The notes below the pieces were generated by a model that saw only the letters and a list, made by a program, of their open reading frames with translations, was not told where the DNA came from and did no database searches. The position numbers and the translations under genes were made by a program. DNA of 5,005 nucleotides from assembly GCA_900769775.1 (NCBI GenBank), contig CAAGHT010000103.1:1-5005 (forward strand). Reading direction: 5' to 3'. This document shows, piece by piece, positions 1 through 5,005 of this stretch; positions within the stretch are counted from its first letter, which is position 1; each line of letters starts with the position of its first letter. The DNA is from Clostridia bacterium (GTDB taxonomy: Bacteria > Bacillota > Clostridia > Oscillospirales > Acutalibacteraceae).

Positions 1-1668
1 ATCCTCATCGTGTTCAACAACTATGAGTGTGTTGCCGAGGTCGCGCAGTCTCTCAAGCGTTTTTAAAAGGCGCTCGTTATCCCGCTGATGCAGACCAATG
101 CTCGGCTCATCGAGAATATAGAGCACTCCCATAAGAGACGAGCCAATCTGTGTTGCAAGGCGTATACGCTGACTTTCTCCACCCGAGAGGGTTCCCGATG
201 AGCGGGAAAGGGAGAGATAATCAAGACCTACACTCTTTAAGAAATTCAGTCTTTCTCTGACTTCCTTGAGTATAGGTGCCGCAATCTGCGACTGTCTGAT
301 ATCAAAATCAATAGTATCGACAAACTCGAGAATATCATTTACGCTCATAGAGCAGAATTCATTGATATTCTTATCTCCAACCGTTACGGCAAGGCTCTCA
401 GGCTTTAGTCGGGCGCCCTTACAGTCGGGGCAGTCGCACTCGTTCATATAAGCCTCAATTTCATTTCTTGCCCAGTCAGATTTTGTCTCCTTATATCTTC
501 TTTCAAGGTTGTTGATAACACCCTCAAAATCGCTGTAATAGGTGTCGCCGCCCCAATCGGAATCGCGGTGGAACTTAAGCTTCATACCGCCCGTTCCGTA
601 AAGGATAACATCCTTTGCTTCTTCGGGGATATCCTTAAAGGGAGTATTTATATCGAACTCAAAATGCTCTGCAATACCCTTATAGTACATTGTGGCAATT
701 GTGCCCATATCGGGGTTGTGCCATGAGTTAACGCCCCAGCCCGAAGCCTTGATAGCACCGTCAAGAAGTGATTTATTCTCATCGTGAATAATAAGGCGCT
801 TGTCTATCTTCATAAACATTCCGAGTCCCGCACAGGTAGGACATGCGCCAAAGGGAGAGTTAAAGGAGAACATTGTCGGGCTCATCTCGGGCAGGCTTAT
901 ATCATGCTCATCGCAGGCATAATTCTGTGAGAAATAGAGCTCCTTTCCTCCGACAACATCAACGGCGATAACACCACCTGAAAGGGAAGCCGCAGTTTCA
1001 ATACTGTCGGTGAGGCGGCTCTTTATCTCATCCTTTATTACAAGTCGGTCAACTATAACCTCAATCAGGTGTTTTTTGTTCTTTTCGAGCTTAATTTCTT
1101 CCGAAAGGTCATAAATATTTCCGTCTATACGAACTCTTGAAAAGCCGCTTTTACGGATAGAGTCAAGCTCCTTAGTGTGCTCACCTTTGCGATTTTTAAC
1201 AACGGGAGCCAGAATCTGAATCTTTGTGCCGCTTTCAAGCTCCATTACGCGGTCAACAATCTGGTCGGTAGTCTGCTGACTTATTTCCTTTCCGCAAACG
1301 GGGCAATGCGGCGTTCCCGCTCTTGCATATAAAAGGCGGAGATAATCATAAATTTCGGTTACCGTACCAACGGTTGAACGCGGGTTTTTGGAGGTTGTTT
1401 TCTGGTCGATGGATATTGCGGGAGAAAGTCCATCAATTGCGTCAACATTCGGCTTTTCCATAAGGCCTAAAAACTGTCTTGCATAGCTTGACAGCGATTC
1501 CATATATCTGCGCTGACCCTCGGCATAGATTGTATCAAAGGCAAGGGACGACTTACCCGAGCCCGACAGTCCCGTAAAAACTGTCAGCTTGTCTCGCGGT
1601 ATTTCTACCGTAACATCTTTTAAATTGTGCTCCTTTGCGCCTCGAATCACAAGCTTGTCCTGTGCCAC
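1..1668 (-). CDS. uvrA: UvrA, excinuclease ABC subunit A (N-terminal 556 residues; 3' end outside window)
   Basis: UvrA is the dimeric ATPase that recognises DNA damage in nucleotide excision repair and loads UvrB. Translation from the GTG at 1668 gives MAQDKLVIRGAKEHNLK, the usual UvrA N-terminus. Walker A is GLSGSGKSS (residues 33-41), followed by the UvrA hallmark IYAEGQRRYMESLSSYARQF (about 47-66). C122-x2-C125 follows at CPVCG. The insertion-domain zinc site reads C252-x2-H255 and C276-x2-C279, so one usual Cys is His. CPDCKGARL begins at C413. The ABC signature LSGGESQR is at 494-501, Walker B LDEPS at 519-523 (D520, E521) and the H-loop His at 553. The frame has no stop in these 556 codons; the family is about 940 residues, so the second ATPase half and C-terminal zinc finger are missing only because the window ends. 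The GTG was chosen because GGAGG lies 6 nt upstream. The gene follows uvrB after a terminator. Identification is very secure. Confidence 0.98.
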   Translation of the reverse strand, partial: MAQDKLVIRGAKEHNLKDVTVEIPRDKLTVFTGLSGSGKSSLAFDTIYAEGQRRYMESLSSYARQFLGLMEKPNVDAIDGLSPAISIDQKTTSKNPRSTVGTVTEIYDYLRLLYARAGTPHCPVCGKEISQQTTDQIVDRVMELESGTKIQILAPVVKNRKGEHTKELDSIRKSGFSRVRIDGNIYDLSEEIKLEKNKKHLIEVIVDRLVIKDEIKSRLTDSIETAASLSGGVIAVDVVGGKELYFSQNYACDEHDISLPEMSPTMFSFNSPFGACPTCAGLGMFMKIDKRLIIHDENKSLLDGAIKASGWGVNSWHNPDMGTIATMYYKGIAEHFEFDINTPFKDIPEEAKDVILYGTGGMKLKFHRDSDWGGDTYYSDFEGVINNLERRYKETKSDWARNEIEAYMNECDCPDCKGARLKPESLAVTVGDKNINEFCSMSVNDILEFVDTIDFDIRQSQIAAPILKEVRERLNFLKSVGLDYLSLSRSSGTLSGGESQRIRLATQIGSSLMGVLYILDEPSIGLHQRDNERLLKTLERLRDLGNTLIVVEHDED

Positions 1669-1674
1669 AATGTG

Positions 1675-1679
1675 CCTCC
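1675..1679 (-). promoter_or_regulatory. Ribosome binding site of uvrA
   Basis: The minus strand reads GGAGG, then 6 nt (CACATT), then GTG. This perfect core fixes the start at the GTG at 1668. A TTG overlaps the GTG one base upstream (1670-1668) but is out of frame with the UvrA reading. Confidence 0.85.
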
Positions 1680-1704
1680 GTCAAAATAAATATCTATTCA
1701 GTTT

Positions 1705-1733
1705 ATTTTACCACAAAATACGAATAATAGCAA
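1705..1733 (-). promoter_or_regulatory. Candidate sigma-A type promoter for uvrA
   Basis: On the minus strand, TTGCTA (1733-1728, 4 of 6 to TTGACA) is followed after 17 bp by TAAAAT (1710-1705, 5 of 6 to TATAAT). Transcription would start near 1698 and give a leader of about 30 nt containing the GGAGG. The -35 box lies within the T-rich tail of the uvrB terminator, so the two signals are packed together. No GAAC-N4-GTTC LexA box is seen here. The assignment rests on hexamer match and spacing in AT-rich DNA, where chance matches are common. Confidence 0.5.
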
Positions 1734-1735
1734 AG

Positions 1736-1769
1736 AAAAAATGAGCCAAATTTCCACAATTTGGCTCAT
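1736..1769 (-). terminator. Rho-independent terminator of uvrB
   Basis: A perfect 12-bp stem (ATGAGCCAAATT at 1741-1752 pairing with AATTTGGCTCAT at 1758-1769) encloses a 5-nt loop. On the minus strand it is followed directly by TTTTT and then CTTTG. It begins 4 nt after the uvrB stop codon. On the plus strand the stem is followed by TTGTTTATTTT, a poorer T-run, and no plus-strand gene needs it, so it is assigned to uvrB. Confidence 0.9.
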
Positions 1770-1773
1770 TTGT

Positions 1774-3738
1774 TTATTTTCCGCCGCGGAGCTTATTTAT
1801 TCTGTCGCGAAGTTGGGCAGCGTGCTCGAATTCAAGCAGCTTTGCCGCCTGCTTCATTTCCCTTGTCAGGCGGGTAATTAGCTCCTCTCTTTCGGCTCGG
1901 CTCATCTGCTTTATCGGTTTTTCCTTAGAGTCGGGCTTCTGCGACATTTCGATTATCTCGTGGACATCCTTAACGATAGTCTGAGGTATAATTCCATTTG
2001 CCTCGTTATACGCCTGCTGAATGGCGCGACGGCGCTCGGTCTCTGTAATTGCGCGCTCCATAGAAGGAGTAACAGAGTCGGCATACATAATAACCTCGCC
2101 CTTTGCATTTCGGGCGGCGCGGCCTATTGTCTGAATGAGGGAGGTTTCACTTCTGAGGAAGCCCTCCTTATCAGCATCGAGAATTGCAACAAGTGACACT
2201 TCGGGAATATCGAGTCCCTCACGAAGGAGGTTTATTCCGACAAGTACATCAAACTCGCCAAGGCGAAGGTCTCTTATTATCTCCATACGCTCCATAGTAT
2301 CAATATCGTGGTGCATATAGCGAACCTTTATGCTGAGGTTTTCAAGATATTCAGTAAGGTCCTCAGCCATTTTTTTGGTGAGGGTTGTAACGAGAACCCT
2401 CTCCCCTCTCTCGGCGCGAAGATTTATCTCTGATACGAGGTCATCAATCTGTCCCTCGGTTGGTTTGACCGTAACAAGTGGGTCGAGCAATCCCGTAGGA
2501 CGGATAACCTGCTCGGCAATCTGTGCGCTCTTTTCTTTCTCAAGCTCGCCCGGTGTTGCCGAAACAAATACAACCTGATTTATATGGTCGTAAAACTCTT
2601 TAAAATTCAGTGGTCTGTTATCAAAAGCCGAGGGCAGTCTGAAGCCATATTCAATCAGGTTTTCCTTTCGCGCCCTGTCGCCGCCAAACATTCCCCTTAC
2701 CTGCGGCAGAGTTACATGAGACTCGTCGACAAAAAGAACAAAATCATCGGGGAAATAATCAAGAAGAGTATAAGGAACGCTGCCGGGAGGTCTGCGTGAA
2801 AGGACTCTCGAATAGTTTTCAACGCCCTTACAGGTGCCGATTTCTCGGAGCATTTCTACATCATACTCGGTGCGCTGACGGATGCGCTGAGCCTCAATAA
2901 GCTTATCCTCGCTCTCGAAAAACTTGACACGCTCTTCCATTTCGTCTTCTATCTCTCTCAGGGCATCCGCCATTTTGTCGGCGGGAACAATATAGTGAGA
3001 TGCAGGATAGATTGCCGCGTGCTGCATAATGCTCTTTATCTCACCCGTCAGTGTATTTATCTCGCAAATGCGCTCAATCTCATCCCCGAAAAAGTCAACA
3101 CGGATGGCATTTTCTCCCGAATATGCAGGGAAGATTTCAACAACATCACCGCGTACCCTGAACTTATTTCGGGTGAAATTGATATCGTTTCGCTCATACT
3201 GCAGGTCGACAAGCTTTTTTATAAGCCAATCTCTGCCCTTATCATTTCCGACGCGAAGAGAGATTACCATATTGCGGTAATCAATCGGGTTACCGAGAGA
3301 GTAGATACAGGAAACCGATGCTACAATTATAACATCTCGGCGTTCTGAGAGAGCACAGGTCGCACTGTGGCGAAGCTTATCAATCTCATCGTTAATAGCA
3401 GAGTCTTTTTCGATATAGGTATCAGATCCCGGTATATAAGCCTCGGGCTGATAATAATCATAATAAGAAACAAAATACTCAACCGCATTTTCGGGAAAGA
3501 ATTCTTTAAATTCTGAACAAAGCTGTGCGGCGAGGGTTTTATTGTGAGCGAGAACGAGAGTTGGGCGGTTCACTTTTTCAATAATATTAGCCATAGTAAA
3601 GGTTTTGCCCGAACCGGTAACACCCAATAAAACCTGCTCTTTATCGCCACGGTTTAAGCCTTCGACTAATCTTTCAATAGCTTCGGGCTGGTCACCCGTG
3701 GGCTTATAAGCCGAATGTAAAATAAACTTATCTGCCAC
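1774..3738 (-). CDS. uvrB: UvrB, excinuclease ABC subunit B (complete, 654 residues)
   Basis: UvrB is the cytosolic helicase-like subunit that receives damaged DNA from UvrA, verifies the lesion and recruits the UvrC nuclease. Helicase motifs are in order: Walker A GVTGSGKT (39-46, K45), motif Ia LVLAHNKTLAAQL (61-73), the damage-probing beta-hairpin region around YFVSYYDYYQPEAY (88-101), RPPGS (316-320), motif II VDESH (337-341), motif III FVSATPGE (391-398), motif V LVGINLLREGLDIPE (499-513) and motif VI QTIGRAARN (536-544). The C-terminal UVR motif (about 617-651), used to contact UvrC, is intact. Length matches the usual 650-680 residues. The start is GTG at 3738, chosen because AFILHSAYKPTGDQP-type N-termini follow it closely and a GGGGTGA lies upstream; here the N-terminus reads MADKFILHSAYKPTGDQP. 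uvrA lies 105 bp downstream past a terminator. Nothing looks broken. Confidence 0.99.
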   Translation of the reverse strand: MADKFILHSAYKPTGDQPEAIERLVEGLNRGDKEQVLLGVTGSGKTFTMANIIEKVNRPTLVLAHNKTLAAQLCSEFKEFFPENAVEYFVSYYDYYQPEAYIPGSDTYIEKDSAINDEIDKLRHSATCALSERRDVIIVASVSCIYSLGNPIDYRNMVISLRVGNDKGRDWLIKKLVDLQYERNDINFTRNKFRVRGDVVEIFPAYSGENAIRVDFFGDEIERICEINTLTGEIKSIMQHAAIYPASHYIVPADKMADALREIEDEMEERVKFFESEDKLIEAQRIRQRTEYDVEMLREIGTCKGVENYSRVLSRRPPGSVPYTLLDYFPDDFVLFVDESHVTLPQVRGMFGGDRARKENLIEYGFRLPSAFDNRPLNFKEFYDHINQVVFVSATPGELEKEKSAQIAEQVIRPTGLLDPLVTVKPTEGQIDDLVSEINLRAERGERVLVTTLTKKMAEDLTEYLENLSIKVRYMHHDIDTMERMEIIRDLRLGEFDVLVGINLLREGLDIPEVSLVAILDADKEGFLRSETSLIQTIGRAARNAKGEVIMYADSVTPSMERAITETERRRAIQQAYNEANGIIPQTIVKDVHEIIEMSQKPDSKEKPIKQMSRAEREELITRLTREMKQAAKLLEFEHAAQLRDRINKLRGGK

Positions 3739-3742
3739 GTTC

Positions 3743-3750
3743 TCACCCCT
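3743..3750 (-). promoter_or_regulatory. Ribosome binding site of uvrB
   Basis: The minus strand reads AGGGGTGA, then GAAC, then GTG. It pairs with the 16S rRNA tail through GGTGA plus an upstream G, with an A-to-G change inside the usual GGAGG core. The GGGG run is 7 nt from the GTG, normal spacing, and supports the start at 3738. Confidence 0.7.
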
Positions 3751-3786
3751 CTCTTTTTTAATTATTTTCTGTCTTTTTATTGTCTT

Positions 3787-3802
3787 AAATTCACTTGAAT
3801 TT
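3787..3802. repeat. 16-bp palindrome in the uvrB leader, possible operator
   Basis: AAATTCACTTGAATTT has perfect 7-bp arms around a CT centre and lies 49 bp upstream of the uvrB start codon. On the minus strand a weak TTGAAG is followed after 19 bp by GACAAT, and the palindrome sits between those two hexamers, where a repressor could block polymerase. It does not match the GAAC-N4-GTTC LexA box. AT-rich palindromes of this size can arise by chance, so a regulatory role is only a possibility. Confidence 0.3.
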
Positions 3803-3828
3803 TCTTCAAAAACTTGCCTAAAATGCCA

Positions 3829-3945
3829 TTACACGAATTTGGGTCACAAACTTTATAATCGTATGAGGGCACAAAATATTCAGGTGCGTTAAACCCGCTA
3901 TTTTAAAGGAAAATAGCATTTTCACAAAAGATAAAATTCGTGTAA
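3829..3945. repeat. 117-bp nested inverted-repeat element upstream of uvrB
   Basis: The ends are perfect 12-bp inverted repeats: TTACACGAATTT (3829-3840) and AAATTCGTGTAA (3934-3945). Directly inside the left arm, GGGT (3841-3844) can pair with ACCC (3893-3896), enclosing a GCAC/GTGC stem (3869-3872 with 3884-3887). Directly after ACCC is a second hairpin with perfect 8-bp arms, GCTATTTT (3897-3904) and AAAATAGC (3910-3917), around a 5-nt loop. Together these form a possible three-way junction in RNA or a cruciform in DNA. I see no flanking target duplication (CCA to the left, ATA to the right) and no run of T placed for a terminator. It could be a leader RNA of uvrB, a small MITE-like repeat or a protein-binding region. 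The repeats are seen directly; the function is unknown. Confidence 0.5.
3900..3927 (-). promoter_or_regulatory. Candidate promoter for uvrB
   Basis: On the minus strand, TTGTGA (3927-3922, 4 of 6 to TTGACA) is followed after 16 bp by TAAAAT (3905-3900, 5 of 6 to TATAAT). Transcription would start near 3893 and give a leader of roughly 155 nt. The promoter overlaps the 8-bp-arm hairpin at 3897-3917, so that palindrome could also be an operator. If this promoter is used, the 117-bp element is not transcribed whole into the uvrB leader. The surrounding DNA is very AT-rich, so the match is only suggestive. Confidence 0.3.
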
Positions 3946-4018
3946 ATATACTATTTTTAAAAAGCCAACAGGATAACACGAAATAACACTGAATGATATT
4001 TGACATTATTAGTGGCAT

Positions 4019-4600
4019 TTAACGATTACAGATAAAGTTCATTTTCTTTATAAAATTTTCTCTTAATTGTATTTGAGTTCTATCTTTTAACAATTCGCAA
4101 TAATTTTCAAAATAATTATTCATTTCATCAATAAATCTTTCAACATCAACCATCAAAAAACCATTTTCATATTTAATGGTCGTTTGTGAATTAAAAGTCA
4201 AACCGCTATGGGGCTTTGTTTGTGCTTGATGAAGAATTCCGCAACGTATGTAAGAGTAGAATTTATTAGCGATAGTTTTCGTTCTAAAGCAAGTCAGACA
4301 GTTTACAAGAAAATCGGTATATTCTTGTTGAGATACTCCTATAGTATCCTCTAAACCCCTGTAAAATTGCGCAAAAGTTTCAACAAGTAAGCATTCTAAT
4401 GCCATTATTGAAAAACCGTTTTTGCAGCAATCATCTTTTAACAGATTAATCTGTTCTAAGAATCTACCGATAATCCTATCTTCAAACATTTCAATCGCTT
4501 GGTCAAATGTTTGGTCATCGCTATTCATAGCTAAGTTCAGAGCTAAATACTGTTGCTTTGTGTATTTTGGCGAAATGTATGGCGTACCACTTTTATGCAT
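4019..4600 (-). CDS. Uncharacterised 193-residue helical protein with an R-x4-H motif (HEPN-like?)
   Basis: I do not recognise a named family with confidence. The protein looks soluble and mostly helical, with no signal peptide or convincing membrane segment. A hydrophobic helix with acidic residues (FSIMALECLLVETFAQFYRG, about 63-82) is followed by a phenylalanine- and tyrosine-rich segment ending in FYSYIRCGILHQAQT (114-128), then another predicted helix (about 151-172). R119-C-G-I-L-H124 fits the R-x4-6-H signature of HEPN ribonucleases, found in many toxins and anti-phage proteins, and lies late between helices as in that fold. The residue after Arg is Cys, not the more usual Asn, Asp or His, so this is a hypothesis. 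The ATG at 4600 is supported by AAAGGAG 7 nt upstream. The gene starts 12 nt after a DUF6273 gene, so they are probably cotranscribed. Its 3' part is very AT-rich (13 G+C of 60 at 4021-4080). The gene is very likely real; its function is unknown. Confidence 0.85.
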   Translation of the reverse strand: MHKSGTPYISPKYTKQQYLALNLAMNSDDQTFDQAIEMFEDRIIGRFLEQINLLKDDCCKNGFSIMALECLLVETFAQFYRGLEDTIGVSQQEYTDFLVNCLTCFRTKTIANKFYSYIRCGILHQAQTKPHSGLTFNSQTTIKYENGFLMVDVERFIDEMNNYFENYCELLKDRTQIQLRENFIKKMNFICNR

Positions 4601-4607
4601 TTAATTG

Positions 4608-4614
4608 CTCCTTT
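4608..4614 (-). promoter_or_regulatory. Ribosome binding site overlapping the upstream gene's stop codon
   Basis: The minus strand reads AAAGGAG, then CAATTAA, then ATG, a strong site at 7-nt spacing. Its first two A's are also the last two bases of the TAA that ends the DUF6273 gene. Ribosomes finishing that gene would release on top of this site, which favours translational coupling of the pair. Confidence 0.85.
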
Positions 4615-5005
4615 ATTTGATCTCTATCCACATTGCAGGACGAATAGCACCTTCGCCGTCACAAGAAGCACCCCACGTTCCTATAGCATTTAGATTATCT
4701 TTATAAGCACTTGCTGTTGATGCCCAGTCTTGATATCCACCAGGCGTTCTAAGATACCACCAACACCCATTATGGAAAGTACCCCACGGTTGAGAAGCGG
4801 GATAGTTTATATGCTCATACTCATCCACAACGCCCTTTCCTTTTGCATAAGCGGTAGGGACACACACTTCCTTTATAACCGACTTCAGATATTTCCTTGC
4901 TTCCAACAAACTTAATAAATAGACTTTATCTTGTGTTGGATTCCCTGAATAAACTTTTTCTTTTGTTTCATCCGGGTTTTTATCTGCAGAAACTGTTACG
5001 GTAGG
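4613..5005 (-). CDS. DUF6273 domain protein, C-terminal 130 residues (5' end outside window)
   Basis: The reading frame is open from the window edge to TAA at 4615-4613, so the gene begins beyond position 5005; the TTG at 4909 is internal and need not be a start. From the edge, the protein reads a short polar linker (ADKNPDETKE, about 7-16), then GNPTQDKVYLLSLLEARKYL (21-40), VCVPTAYAKGKG (47-58), CWWYLRTPGG (80-89) and, near the end, AIRPAMWIEIK. The order K-V-[FY]-L-L-S, then PTAYAK, then WWLR-PG, then a C-terminal RPA-W is what I know of DUF6273, a domain frequent in Clostridia, often at the C-terminus of secreted or cell-surface proteins and thought to have a C-type-lectin-like fold. Its biochemical role is not established. 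Any signal peptide or further domains would lie outside the window. The next gene begins 12 nt downstream. Confidence 0.85.
   Translation of the reverse strand, partial: PTVTVSADKNPDETKEKVYSGNPTQDKVYLLSLLEARKYLKSVIKEVCVPTAYAKGKGVVDEYEHINYPASQPWGTFHNGCWWYLRTPGGYQDWASTASAYKDNLNAIGTWGASCDGEGAIRPAMWIEIK

Noticed and set aside
266..451. Plus-strand 61-codon reading frame inside uvrA
   Set aside because: It is antisense to the conserved CPDCKGARL region of uvrA and has no independent support.
1960..3348. Several plus-strand reading frames of 60-117 codons inside uvrB
   Set aside because: They are antisense shadows of a fully conserved uvrB, overlap one another and have no family-like sequence.
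3897..3917. The 8-bp-arm hairpin as a terminator for the accessory genes
   Set aside because: On the minus strand the stem is followed by GGGTTT, not a T-run, and the stem is mostly A-T pairs. No convincing terminator for that pair was found.
3829..3945. Integron attC site or CRISPR repeat
   Set aside because: A GTTAAAC matches the attC right-hand core, but there is no matching RYYYAAC at the left end. There is no regularly spaced repeat for a CRISPR array.
3818..4018. Minus-strand 66-codon reading frame starting directly after the stop of the 193-residue gene
   Set aside because: There is no ribosome binding site before its ATG, the composition is rich in Ile and Phe as expected from AT-rich DNA, it runs through the inverted-repeat element, and it resembles nothing I know.
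4613..4909. A separate 98-residue gene starting at the TTG at 4909
   Set aside because: The frame stays open to the window edge and the DUF6273 motif KVYLLS lies just upstream of that TTG, so it is an internal Leu codon.
4422..4915. Plus-strand reading frames opposite the 193-residue gene and the DUF6273 gene
   Set aside because: They are antisense to better supported genes that have a ribosome binding site or family motifs.

Overview
The window looks like chromosomal DNA of a low-to-mid GC Firmicute, most likely a gut- or rumen-type Clostridia. The evidence is a uvrB-uvrA gene order on one strand, GTG starts behind strong GGAGG-type ribosome binding sites, AT-rich intergenic DNA with a classic hairpin plus T-run terminator, and a DUF6273-type protein, a family common in Clostridia. 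No finer placement is supported.

Every gene I can support lies on the minus strand, so in transcription order the window reads from right to left. (1) At 5005-4613 is the C-terminal end of a DUF6273 protein, running in from outside the window. (2) At 4600-4019 is a 193-residue uncharacterised protein, 12 nt downstream of the first gene, with its ribosome binding site overlapping the first gene's stop codon. (3) At 4018-3739 is a 280-bp AT-rich intergenic region holding a 117-bp nested inverted-repeat element, a candidate promoter and a 16-bp palindrome. (4) At 3738-1774 is a complete uvrB. (5) At 1773-1669 is a compact spacer with a perfect-stem terminator and a separate candidate promoter. 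(6) At 1668-1 are the first 556 codons of uvrA, which leaves the window before its second ATPase half.

uvrB and uvrA encode the damage-recognition part of nucleotide excision repair. A UvrA dimer with UvrB scans DNA, UvrB is loaded at the lesion and verifies it, and UvrC (not in the window) is then recruited through UvrB's C-terminal UVR motif. The terminator and promoter between them suggest that uvrA is transcribed at least partly on its own. I found no GAAC-N4-GTTC LexA box of the Gram-positive type upstream of either gene.

The right-hand 1.2 kb is the accessory part. The 193-residue protein carries R119-x4-H124 in a predominantly helical context, which resembles the RNase motif of HEPN-fold proteins, but that assignment is a hypothesis. 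The 117-bp element upstream of uvrB is the strongest unexplained non-coding structure in the window.
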